Source: Aphidius gifuensis
Lineage: Eukaryota; Arthropoda; Insecta; Hymenoptera; Braconidae
Assembly (NCBI RefSeq): GCF_014905175.1
Contig: NC_057790.1
Location: 16,704,469 to 16,768,468 of the forward strand
Direction of reading: 5' to 3'
DNA length: 64,000 nucleotides
The notes under the pieces are model-generated. The model saw only the letters and a program-made list of their open reading frames with translations. It made no database searches and was not told the origin of the DNA. The first letter of the stretch is position 1; every line of letters starts with the position of its first letter. The position numbers and the translations under genes were made by a program. Positions 35,830 through 46,709 of this stretch are shown here, piece after piece.

Positions 35830-38800
35830 CTAAACATAAGGAACGGTACAAATGAAGCCCAAGTGAAAATTAGCATGTAATACTTGACTATTCATTTCAA
35901 CTACAAGGCGAAGTGAATTGTCAAAATTGACACTGTAAAATAAAAATAATATTATTAAATAATGTATGTATTTTATAAACGCTTCAATAAAGAAATATAT
36001 AATCAACTCTAAATAGGTCAAACTTTTTTAATTTAATATAGAACATAAATAAATATATTCAATAAATAATTTTAATATAATAAAAGAATAAAGGTTTAAA
36101 ATTATTGATTTATATTGAATTACCTTTCATCATTTTCTTGTGTGTTTAGTATTCCCTCGCCGCTGTTAATAATTATTTCAAATTTATCATTTCCTCTGAA
36201 AATTTTTAGAAAATTTTCAATAGCATTATTCGAGCTTTCAACCGGTTCTTCATTTTTTATTTTAATGTTAATTGTGTGCTTCAAAACAAAACTGTAAAAC
36301 GAAAATAGTATTATCAATTTGTCATTATAGAACAGTTTATTAAAAATTATATAAATTAATAATAAACACTCATAATAATTAAGTCAATCTTTTTACTTAA
36401 TAAAACAAAAATAATAAATAGATTAATCAAATAATTATTTATAAATAAAAAATGGGTTTAAAATCTTTTAACTTACGTATTATCATTTTCTTTTGTTTTC
36501 ATTCCTACTTGATTTTCTTGGATATATTCTTCAATAGGAAGACCATTTGTATCTACCGCTTCGCTTGAACGTTCCGTTTCATTTGGAAGCTTAGGAAATA
36601 CACTGTAAGATAATATTATTAATGTTGCATGTTTTTTAGAGATTTGAATGGATAATCAACACTCATAACAGATAATTTTTTTTCACTTAATAAACCATCA
36701 ATTAGATATATTCAATAATAATGAAAAATTGATTCAAAATTTAACTTACGTTTTTTCACCTTCTTGTGTTTTTATTGTGATTTTCGTATCATAAGCCGAT
36801 ACAATAAAATGATTATCTTGTGAAAAAAATTTACTCACATCTCTTGGAGTTCCATAATCAGCTAAAATTTTATCCTGTAAACTTTTAGCCGATTTTTCAG
36901 TAATGTCAAGTTTGTGATTGAAAATAAAACTGTAATAATATGAAATTAAATTATCATTAATGTATATTGATCATCATCAACAATATATTAGAGATATAAA
37001 TAATTTATTCAAACTTACAAAATAAAAAATTAATAATAAATATAATAATTGATTATTTTAAATAAGTCAAATTACCTATGAGGGCTTCCTCGTACTTTTA
37101 ATGTTAATTCATCTTTATCAAATGATAAATTAAATTTACCAGCTTTTACTTCTTTTTTAACAGCAATTGTATTTTGTAATTTTTCCATCAATTCTTTGTT
37201 GCCTTCAATGTTAAGTGGGGCATTCCAATAGTATCTGTAAAACGATGATCATAATAATATTATCAATTATTATGTATATTTAACAGTTTAATCTCATAAT
37301 AAGTAATGTTTTTTTACTTATATACATTATAAATAAATATTATAACGAAATAAAGAATTTTAATTATCAAAAATTAGTTTAAAATAATTATTGATTAGTA
37401 TTACACTTACGTATTATAAATTCCATATGCTTTTAATGTAACAGTACCACCATAGAGTGATAAATTAAAATTACCAACTTTTGCTATTAATGGTTTTTCT
37501 TTGTCACCAGTAATTTTAGTTTTTAAATTTTTAGCTATTGATGATATTTTGTTTGCAGCAGTACTCATAATGTTCCAATATTTAGCTGATGCTATTTTAG
37601 CTGTATTTATAAAAATAAAAATTAAAAATTAATTTAAAGACATAAATTTGATATTTTTAAATATAAAATATATCTAGTATAAAATTAAACTAATTTAAAA
37701 TTGAACAGTTGAAAGAGTCATCAATTAAAAGAAATATTTCTTAAATTCATCAATGTTTTTTCCTATAATAAAAACGAGTAATGAGTCATTTGATTGTTGC
37801 TTACATTAAACATGATTTTCAAATTTGATTAATTTTATATCATATTCGACTGGATCCAAACATTGTTGCTAAAAAAAAGCTGTGATGCTGTTAGTATTGA
37901 TCATAAAAATAATAATATGCACCACTTTATATGATTGCATTATTATCAAACAAATAATCATCAACAAAGTAATATTTGCATGCAATTATATTGATAAAAA
38001 AAAGGTCCTCAAACAAATATTAAATATAACAATGGATCCTTGACAACCAAATTACCCTTGACAATTGTCACAACAAAATTTAAAAAATGCTAGCTATATT
38101 TAATAAAGTTATTTGATTATTCGTCTAAAAAATTTGGTGTATAATCAGTTTTTATTTATCAACAAAATATTTCAAAAATACATGATCGAGCTTAAACATT
38201 GTTAATTTATCTATTTTTTAAAATGATATTTCGAATAATATCCTGACATATTTTAATTTTTTTTTTAAAGATTAAACTGAAAATTAATGTGGTATTCTTG
38301 AATCAATGTTAATCAGTTGTTAATATATTGCAATTACAATTTGATGTGTGTATTTATGAAGTTAGAAGCTGTATATTAGATATAAAAAAAAAAGTTATTA
38401 AACAGTTGAAAAATTTTCCATCACTTGATCAATTGTTTCATAAAAAGTGTATATACTTTTGGGCAAAAGATTACAAGGAGAAATTTAATTCGTTTTTCTA
38501 GCTATTTTTTTTTCAAATCATTACAAAAATTTAATAACTTTGTCTGATCCTGTTTATACATTGGCCTGTTGATAGTTAGTTAAAAAGGTGACTACATTCA
38601 TTTAAAAAACGTCGTGCTCTTTCATGGACATCAGCTACTGCAGGTTTATCACGTGAATATATTCTGTAGTATTTTTCATCCTCTGCACCTACAGTATTAA
38701 ATTGATCTGCACCATAAACTTGGATGGCATGATTTTTAAATTCATGATACAATGAGTCTTCATCTTGTAATACAAAAAGAAAAAAAAAAAAAATAATAAT

Positions 38801-39118
38801 TTAATTTAACCTAATGAACATGTGGCATCATACGTATTATGTATTGAGCCAAGAAGAAAAGATAAATATCATAAATAAAAAATATATTTAATCAGTTAAA
38901 AAAAAATGTTATTAGTTACCTTGAGTATCTTGTTGTTTTCCTGCATATTGACAACTAGAAAGATCATTTGATTTAACTTGTGTAGCTGAATTTCTGGTAA
39001 TATTATTTGATTGATTTGCCAAGTTTGACATGGATCTACGTAGACATTGTGATTGATTAATTGTAACATATCTTGCTGTGCCAACAAGACGCGATGTATT
39101 TCCTCCAACTCCGCTCAT
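35830..39118 (-). CDS. p32/C1QBP-like iterated-domain mitochondrial protein, copy C
   Basis: Exons: 39118-38920, 37600-37411, 37234-37076, 36929-36750, 36602-36477, 36291-36124 and 35932-35830, 374 aa without a break. The presequence MSGVGGNTSRLVGTARYV is almost identical to copy B. Module order and lengths match copy A: GNKELMEKLQNTI helix and GKFNLSF strand in exon 3, ADYGTPRDVSK in exon 4. In exon 5 FVDTNG replaces FSSNG-type sequence. Intron 1 is unusually long (1319 bp) and contains an additional exon-like unit at 38763-38576 that would give an alternative short product. The 3' half of intron 1 in the sense direction is almost identical to that of copy D, although the adjoining exon 2 is not. 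Confidence 0.7.
38576..38763 (-). CDS. Possible alternative terminal exon inside copy C intron 1
   Basis: After an acceptor (TTACAAG) there are 62 codons plus a stop, in exactly the phase left by exon 1 of copy C (phase 1). The encoded tail starts DEDSLYHEFKNH, includes QVYGADQFNTVG and YYRIYSRDKPAV, and ends FLNECSHLFN. Its codon and amino-acid composition is richer than the surrounding intron (G, P, C, W-poor but balanced), unlike random AT sequence. Splicing exon 1 to it would give a 128-aa protein with the mitochondrial presequence and a different mature part. It has no counterpart in copies A, B or D. I do not recognise the domain; it may be a captured exon from another gene. Confidence 0.45.
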
Positions 39119-40055
39119 TTTGTAAATTTATTTGTTTGTTTTAAACAAACCTTTTTAAACTAATTGTTTAAACAATATATATAAGCACTTTTTTGATAAA
39201 CTGCTGAACAACGTCACAGGAACACCGGCAAGGTTAGACGGTTAAACAAAACATGTGGCCACGTACAATAACAGGACAACTAGCGACGAATGGAAACTAA
39301 TATAGGGCACGTGGTGTCATGTTTAGGATACGCGGGAACCAATAGGAATCTTATTAGAGAATTAATTTTTCACAATATTGTGAAAGATGATAAGAGCTGA
39401 TAATTAGAGCTTTATATATAATAAGATTGTCAATTTAATGGTGGTTATTGTTGCATGCAAATATACAGTAAATAAAAAAGATTCAATGAAGAAGAAACGT
39501 GTTAATTATTACTGGTTGTATTTGTGCTTTGCAAATTTTTGCAATTGCTAATTATACTGATAACACTGATAAATACTTTAATGATAAATTTATTTGTGTA
39601 AAATGTTTAAGAATAGTAAAAAAAAAATTCTTCATATAACAGAGTTATAAGGTTGTTTGTCGATAATTATTGAATAATAATTTAACAATTGTCTAAACCA
39701 GCCATGGCCAAAGTCATTGCCCTATACATAAAAAAGGCAGAGACCATTGCAGATCCATCCAGCCATGGACCGATTTCACTGTTATAAAATATATAAAAAA
39801 GTTATTAATTATAAAACGTAATAAAAAAAAATATGTAGCCTGAAATAAATAAAGAAATAAATATAACTAAAAAAAAATATATATATAACAATTGTTTAAT
39901 TATAATTTCGATGTTATTTATTAGATAGCAAAAACTTATACATAATTCAAAAGTTTGAAAGAAACAAAAATAATAATTAACTTGAAATTATTTCAATAGT
40001 TTATTACATTTGTATTATTTATTGGTAATATTAGTAATATTAGTAATATTTATTA
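39119..40055. other. Upstream region of copy C and spacer to copy D
   Basis: Promoter-like leader shared with copies B and D, the GCATGCAAATATACAGTA block, a degenerate RT fossil at 39730-39790, then the shared gene-3' block (TATGTAGCCTG). Confidence 0.5.
39730..39790 (+). mobile_element. Degenerate duplicate of the reverse-transcriptase fragment
   Basis: It reads DPSS-x-GPISLL followed by a stop, and aligns with 35540-35600. It confirms that the retroelement fossil was inserted before the gene block duplicated. Confidence 0.7.
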
Positions 40056-42990
40056 TTACTTTGCCGAAACATAAGGTTCAGTACATTTAAAGCCCAATTG
40101 AAAATCAGTATTTAATACTTGACTATTCATTTCAACTACAAGGCGAAGTGAATTTTCGAAATCGACACTGTAAAATAATATTATTAATGTTGCGCATGTT
40201 GAAATTGTTTTAATAATAGTTTATAACATTTGTATTTTATTTTTTATTATATTTATATTATATATTATTTAATATATTATATAATTATATATTTGTTATT
40301 TATTATTTTGCTGAAACATTAAGATTGGAATATGATAAAATCGAGCCAACAGTAGCAGCTTCATTATTCATGTCAGCCTCCAAGCGAAATGAAATTTTGA
40401 AATCGAAACTGTAAAGTAAAAATAATATTATGGAATAATGCATATTTTTTTCATAAACGGTTTAATATAATCAACTCTTAATAAAGGTCAAACTTTATAA
40501 CTTAATAGAACATTGATAATAAATATATTAAATAAATAATTTTAATATAATAATAAAGAATGAAGAATTATTGATTTATATTGGATTACCTTTCATCATT
40601 TTCATGTGTTTTTAGTGTTCCATCGCCGCACGTAATAATTATTTCAAATTTTTCAACAGCATTCTTTATATTTTCAGCTGGTTTTTCATCATTAACTTTA
40701 ATGTTAACCGTGTGCTTCAAAACAAATCTAAAAAAAAAAAAAATAATATATTATCAATTTGTCATTTCAAAAGATTATTAAAAATTATATAAATTAATAA
40801 TAAACACTCATAATAATAAGTCAATCTTTTTTACTAAATAAAACATTAATAATAAAGATATTATTTAAATAATTTTGATAAACAAAAATTAGTTTAAAAA
40901 GTTTTAACTTACGTTTTATCATTTTCTTTTGTTTTTACTCCTATTTGATTTTCGTGGATATATTCTGGACCATTTAAATTTATTTCTTTGCGTGAATATT
41001 CATCCTTCTTATCAGGATGATCGGGAAATTCACTGTAAGATAATATTATTAATGTTGCATGTTTTTCAGAGATGTAAATAAATAAAACTCATAACAGATA
41101 ATTTTTTTTTACTTAATAAAACATTAATTAGATATATTCAATAATAATAAAAAATTATTTTAAATTTTAACTTACATTATTTCACCTTCTTCTGTTTTCA
41201 TTGTGATTTTAGTATCATAAGACGATATTATAAAATGATTATCTTGTGGAAAACAACTACTAGTTTCTCTTGGAGTTAAATAGTCAGCTGAAATTTCGTT
41301 CTGTAAATTTTCAGCCGATTCTTCAGTAATGTCAAGTTTGTGATCGAAAATAAAACTGTATAATAATGAAAATAAGATTATCAGTAATGTATATTTATCA
41401 TTAACAATATATAATATATAAAGATGTAAATAATTAATTAAAACTCATAAGTTAATTTTTTTTTCTTACAAAATAAAAAATTAATAATAAATATATTAAT
41501 TAATTATTTATTAAATAATTCAAATTACCTTTTAAGGCTTCCTGGTATTTTTAATGTTAATTTATCATTATCAACTGATAAATTAAATTCACCAAGTTTA
41601 AATTCGTCTTTAAAATGATTGCCATCTAGATCTAGTGAATTTTCCATCAATTCTTTGTCACATTCAATGTTATATGGGGCGACGAAATATAAACTGTAAA
41701 ATAATAATCATAATAATAATATCAATTATGTATATTTAACAGTTTAATCTAATAATAAGTAATGTTTTTTTTGCTTATACATTGTCAATAAATATATTAT
41801 AATAAAATAACGAATTGTAATTATCAAAAATTAGTTCAAAATAATTATTGGTTATTATTACACATACGTTTCATCAATTCCTTGTGCTTTCAATGTAAAG
41901 GTACCATCATAAAGTGATAAATTAAATTTACCAACTTTTGATATTAATGGTTTTTCTTCTTCTTTTTCTTCACAAGTAATTGTATTCTCACAATTTTCAG
42001 CAATTGGTGATATTTTGTTTTCAGCAGCACTCATCATGTTCCAATATTCAGCCGATGCTTCTTTAACTATATTTATAAAAATAAAAATTAAAAATTAATT
42101 TAAAGACATAAATTTGATATTTTTAAATATAAAATATATCTAGTATATAAAATTAAACTAATTTAAAATTGAACAGTTGAAAGAGTCATCAATTAAAAGA
42201 AATATTTCTTAAATTCATCAATGTTTTTTCCTATAATAAAAACGAGTAATGAGTCATTTGATTGTTGCTTACATTAAACATGATTTTCAAATTTGATTAA
42301 TTTTATATCATATTCGACTGGATCCAAACATTGTTGCTAAAAAAAAGCTGTGATGCTGTTAGTATTGGTGATAAAAATAATAATATGCACCACTTTATAT
42401 GATTGCATTATTATCAAACAAATAATTATCAACAAAGTAATATTTGCATGCAATTATATTGATAAAAAAAAGGTCCCTCAACAAATATTAAAAATAACAA
42501 TGGATCATTGACAACCAAATTACCATTAATTGACAATTGTCACAACAAATGGAAAAGAATTTATTCAAAAAATATTTCATGAATCATAATTTTAAAAAAA
42601 TATTGTTTATAACCATTACCATTTTTCAAATTGTGCAAATTTTGTTATAGCAAAATATTCATAATATAAATAAAATTACTTACTAGTAATTGAATCATTA
42701 GTGTAATTATAGATAAAAAAAATAATAATACTCTAATTTAACGTAACGAGTACGTGGCACCATACGTATATGTTAAAAAAAAAAATTTCATAAATGAAAA
42801 ATTAATTAACCTATTTGAAGAAAATGTTATTCGTTACCTTGAGTATCTTGTGGTTTTCCTGCAGATTAGCAATAGATCAAAGAATGATTTGATTTATCTA
42901 GTGTATAGATAAGTTTTTAGTAGTATTATTAGATCGATTAGCCAAGTGTGACATGGATCGTAGATATTGTGTTGGATTATTTGTTTATTT
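40056..42990 (-). pseudogene. p32/C1QBP-like copy D: start exon destroyed, two tandem terminal exons
   Basis: Exons 2-6 are open and correctly spliced: 42066-41868, 41693-41529, 41355-41176, 41032-40913 and 40727-40590 (the last missing an internal 30 bp). Two consecutive terminal exons follow, 40408-40303 and 40167-40056. Each has an acceptor, the right phase and its own stop; they encode SFDFKISFRLEADMNN and SVDFENSLRLVVEMNS starts. The exon 1 remnant (42838-about 42990) keeps its donor site but has lost the MSGVGGN start and contains stops (SNNTTKNLSIH then TAG). The copy therefore cannot make the normal protein unless another start exon is used. Exon 2-7 frames are fully open, so loss is recent or the copy still has a use. 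Confidence 0.6.
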
Positions 42991-43589
42991 TAACCCTTTT
43001 TTGGTAAACTGCTGAACAACGTCTCAGGAACACCGAAAAGGTTATGTAGACAAAACATGTGGCCACTATATATATAGGACATATATGTAATATTATACTA
43101 TTACGTAAATTACATATATGATATATAGGACGACTGGCGAATCAAATGCAAACGAATGGGTCACGTGATGTCATATATTTATGAAGGGAACCTATGGGAA
43201 GCGCCCATTTCACATTTTTTTCATAAGACTATTATCAACTATTATCAACTAGTTAGGAAGCCTTCATGAAAGCTTCTAGAAATTTGGAAGATAAAAAGAA
43301 CTGATAAGAGCTCCACAGTTACATTGTCAATTGGATGATGATTATTGTTGCATGCAAACATACAGTACAATACAAATGTACTCAATAAAAAAAGATTCAA
43401 TAAAGAGAAAACTGGTTCATATGTGCTTTGCAAATTTTTGCAATGGCCAATTATATACTGATAACACTGATAAATAGTTGAACAATTCATATTATTTGAG
43501 TAAAATGTTTAGAAATAAAAAAAAAAAATAATAATTCTTTATATATATATCAGAGTTAGAATTATCCTTCGAATATTTTTATATTTTTT
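42991..43589. other. Upstream remnant of copy D
   Basis: It retains the GCTGAACAACGTCTCAGGAA and GCATGCAAACATACAGTA blocks of the family promoter, plus a local TATATA duplication at 43065-43130. No coding signal. Confidence 0.4.
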
Positions 43590-43860
43590 GAATAATTATA
43601 AACTCTTTTCCCTCATAATTATTCTCTAATAATTTAAATTTTTTCTCAAGAAAATAATAAATTATTAACAGGGGAATAAAATAATGAAAAAGGTATTTTG
43701 TATGTTCAATGACTTAACTCTTTTCCCTCATAATTCTTTAATAATTTAAATTTTTTTTTCAAGAAAATAATAAATTATTAACAAGGAAATATAATAATAA
43801 AAGAGGTATTTTGTATTTTCAATGACTTAACTCTTTTCCTTTATAATTACCTTACAAATT
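43590..43860 (-). repeat. ~120-bp satellite in inverted orientation, about 2-3 copies
   Basis: AAAGGTATTTTGTAT and AAGAGGTATTTTGTAT are the reverse complement of the ACAAAATACCTCTT start of the satellite. Units of about 115 bp (TTAACTCTTTTCCCTCATAATT...) repeat at about 43600, 43715 and 43830. The inverse orientation bounds the p32-like cluster on its right side. Confidence 0.65.
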
Positions 43861-45321
43861 GTATTCTTAAATGAAAAAAAATTGAAAAAATTTTTTCATT
43901 GTGCTTTGGACTTGGATCTGTTCAATATAAAACAGACAATTTTTTTGATTATTTTAAAACGATTATTAAAAAAATAGACTATTCATTTTTTTGATCATTT
44001 CAATTAATTTTTAAAATTGAATTTTTACAATTCAAATATATTTTAACATTTTTAATTTTTTAACATTAGAGTTAGGTTTCATTATTTTTTTTTTTTATTA
44101 TTATTATTATATTAAAAAAAAAATAAATTAAATTAATAATTTAATTTTTTTATTTTTTTAACTATGAAATTGAGGTTGTTAATTTTTAAAATTGTCCTAG
44201 ATCAAGCTGTTAAAAAAAAAATAGAATTTTCAAGAAATTCAAATAGATATTTAATTTTTTTAATTTTTTTTTTAACTGAATTTAATTAAGTTTTACATTT
44301 TTTTAATTAAAATTATTAAACAATAGTTTAAAAAATGAATTTGAAAAATTTAATTATGATTTAATTTTTTATTTAATACAGATAGTTTAAAAAGAAAAAA
44401 AAGAATTAATTCGTAATTAAATTAAAAAAACCAAGAATCATCCAATTTTGATTTTAAAATTGATTTTTTTACACAATTAGATTGTAATTTAATAAAAAAA
44501 CCAAGTAACTTATCAATAAAATAAAAGCATCCATATTTTGAATTTCAAAAATTCATTTTTCAAATAGCTTAGATCTAGATTTAATAAAAAAATAACATTA
44601 ATCAATTATCATGTATATTTAGCAAAACCTAATTTGTTTCTTTTAAATAGATGTAACTTATTATTCAAGTTTTTTATATTTGTAATGACTTTTTGGGGTA
44701 TTTAAATACTTATTAATATTTCTAATTAATTTTATTAATTTTATATCATTTTAATTATTTTTTAAGTTGAGCTTGAATATCCTATTATTCGAGACCTTAC
44801 TTACAATTTCGGTTTTTTTCATTTCTTTGACTGATCTTCTTATAAAGACACGATTTATTTTAAAACGTTTGGAAAAAAACACTGGGATATCTGAAAATTG
44901 ACATTCATTATTCATTTTTTTCAAATTGATTTTAACATCTATACATATCGTTATTATTACAGCTTTAGAATCAGCATTCAGCACTTTCGGAGGTTTTTAG
45001 TTGTTACCGGATTACGAAAAAAAAAAAAAAACAACGTAATTTACGGATTTATTTTGTTTTTTTAATTTTTTTATATAAAATTGAAGTGAAAAAGTCACTG
45101 ACAAAACCTGAGGCCAAGTTGTTAAAGTTCAGATCGATTTTTCAGCTGAAAAAAAATAAAATAAAATTCTCAATCTATACAATTTAATTATTTTTATTTA
45201 ACTGAATTTATTAAGTTTACATTAATTTAAAAAAAAAAAAAATATTATTAAACAATAGTTTAAAATTAAAAAAAAAGAAAAAATTAATTCGAAAAAAAAA
45301 AATGATGAAAAAATTTATCAG
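43861..45321. other. Very AT-rich low-complexity stretch
   Basis: Over long stretches nearly only A and T, with repeated TTTTTTTAATTT and AAAATTGATTTT themes. A 77-codon minus-strand ORF at 44751-44984 has no recognisable domain and I do not call it a gene. Confidence 0.5.
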
Positions 45322-46187
45322 TTAATGATTTTGAGTTGATACGACAGAATTGAATGTAATTAAATTATAAAACCAAGTGCTCCAAGGTAGTTTTGATTTT
45401 AGGAGATCAATCATTGTATCAATCTCAGCTATAGTTTTATTTCCAATTAGCCAGTAGTTTTTCATTTCCTTAAGAAGTGACACGAAAAAGTTTCCGTTTA
45501 TTTCAGCAGGAGTCAAAGCATTGATTCTTTCAAGAATTATATCAATATCTTCTGATGGTAGAATGCCTATTAGGTGTTTTACACAGTATGAAACTAATTC
45601 GTCTCCTCGCTTACTATATTTTTTGAGATCGTGCCAGACCATATCCACCACTGGAATTGGTGTTTTTGGGGATTTTGATTTTAAAAGATCAATCATTGTA
45701 TTAATTTCAGTATCGGTTTTACTTCCAATTTTCTTGGTTCTCTTCATTTCCTCGAGAAATTGCAAGAATATAGTTCCTCTTATTTCTTCACTGGTCAAAG
45801 CATTGATATTGTCAAAAATTATATCTATACCTTCTGATGATAGCCTATTAATTTCTCTGAACACAGTTTCATCTAATACTTGCTTTTTATAAGCTCTATC
45901 ATACATTTTTAGCAACCTCCAGACCTCTTCTACTACATCATAAGGAAGTTTTTCAGACGTTGTAACTGGTGTTTCTGTTGGAATTCCTTCAGAGCTATCA
46001 ACTAATTATAATGAAAAAATAGAAAAATTAAATTCAAGGTCACAATCCAAAAATTATTCCAACTTTTTGAAAAATCTATATATGCACATACAATATGAGA
46101 AACAAGAAAAAAATTATAAAATAAAATCAACTTACGCAACGCAAAAACAGCTAATCCAACTGTCAGCATAAAAACTTTGAAACTCAT
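45322..46187 (-). CDS. Secreted orphan protein with two internal repeats
   Basis: Exons: 46187-46136 (MSFKVFMLTVGLAVFAL, a signal peptide) and 46001-45322, 243 aa. After a Thr/Pro-rich spacer (SSEGIPTETPVTTSEK) there are two helical repeats of about 95 residues. Both read V-V-[ED]-x-V-W ... [GD]-IDII-[FL]-[DE]-x-INALT-x-[EA]-EI-x-G-x-[IF]-F ... [KN]-[KT]-x-x-EI-[ND]-TMIDLLKSK. Only one cysteine is present, so it is not a knotted peptide. The signal-peptide exon joined in phase 1 to a repeat-bearing exon is a common layout of insect venom and other fast-evolving secreted proteins, but I do not recognise the family. It sits between the p32-like cluster and virilizer with about 1.4 kb of low-complexity DNA on its left. 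Confidence 0.65.
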
Positions 46188-46709
46188 TTTGAAATTTGCT
46201 TTTTAAAATATTTTTTATATTTCAATTTCCAAAATATTTTAATTTTAAATAGATTTCAAATCTGGAACATAAAAAATACACAAAATATAATTATTTATTT
46301 TCACTAGATTTTTGTTTTAACATACTCAATTCATAAACTAAAATCAACACATTTGTTTAAAATAAAAATAACAGATTAATTGAAATCAATTTTTAAAATG
46401 TAAACTTATTGTTAAATTTATTAATGGTAAATTATAAAACTTGTTGTATATATTTATTACAAAAACTTTATTCAACAAATTATCAGAACAACATACTATC
46501 CTATCAACTTTTCATCATTTTCTCACAATGAGTGAGAGAGAAAACAATAAAAGGGTAATTACAAACAAATCTTAGAAAATTTCAGCTTACAAGTTACAAC
46601 ATTAGAAATAAAATGCGGTCAATTGTCCTTCTTATAATAGTGTACATCTTAGAAAAATTTATTAACATTTTTATTCACAACCATTCATACTTTTGACAAT
46701 ACAATGGTT
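46188..46709. other. Spacer, nothing recognised
   Basis: AT-rich; presumably the promoter of the secreted orphan on its left edge. Confidence 0.4.

Noticed and set aside
40581..40781. Repeated plus-strand ORFs of about 60 codons beginning MNYLSSFSC or similar at 32.5, 36.1 and 40.6 kb
   Set aside because: They are the antisense shadows of exon 6 of the p32-like copies; recurrence follows from the duplication.
28843..42990. The cluster as extra copies of ordinary p32/C1QBP
   Set aside because: The acidic loop and C-terminal trimer helices are missing and the N-terminal unit is repeated, so these are not orthologues of p32 itself.
44751..44984. A 77-codon minus-strand ORF
   Set aside because: Lies in low-complexity AT DNA, has no recognisable domain and no supporting neighbour exon.
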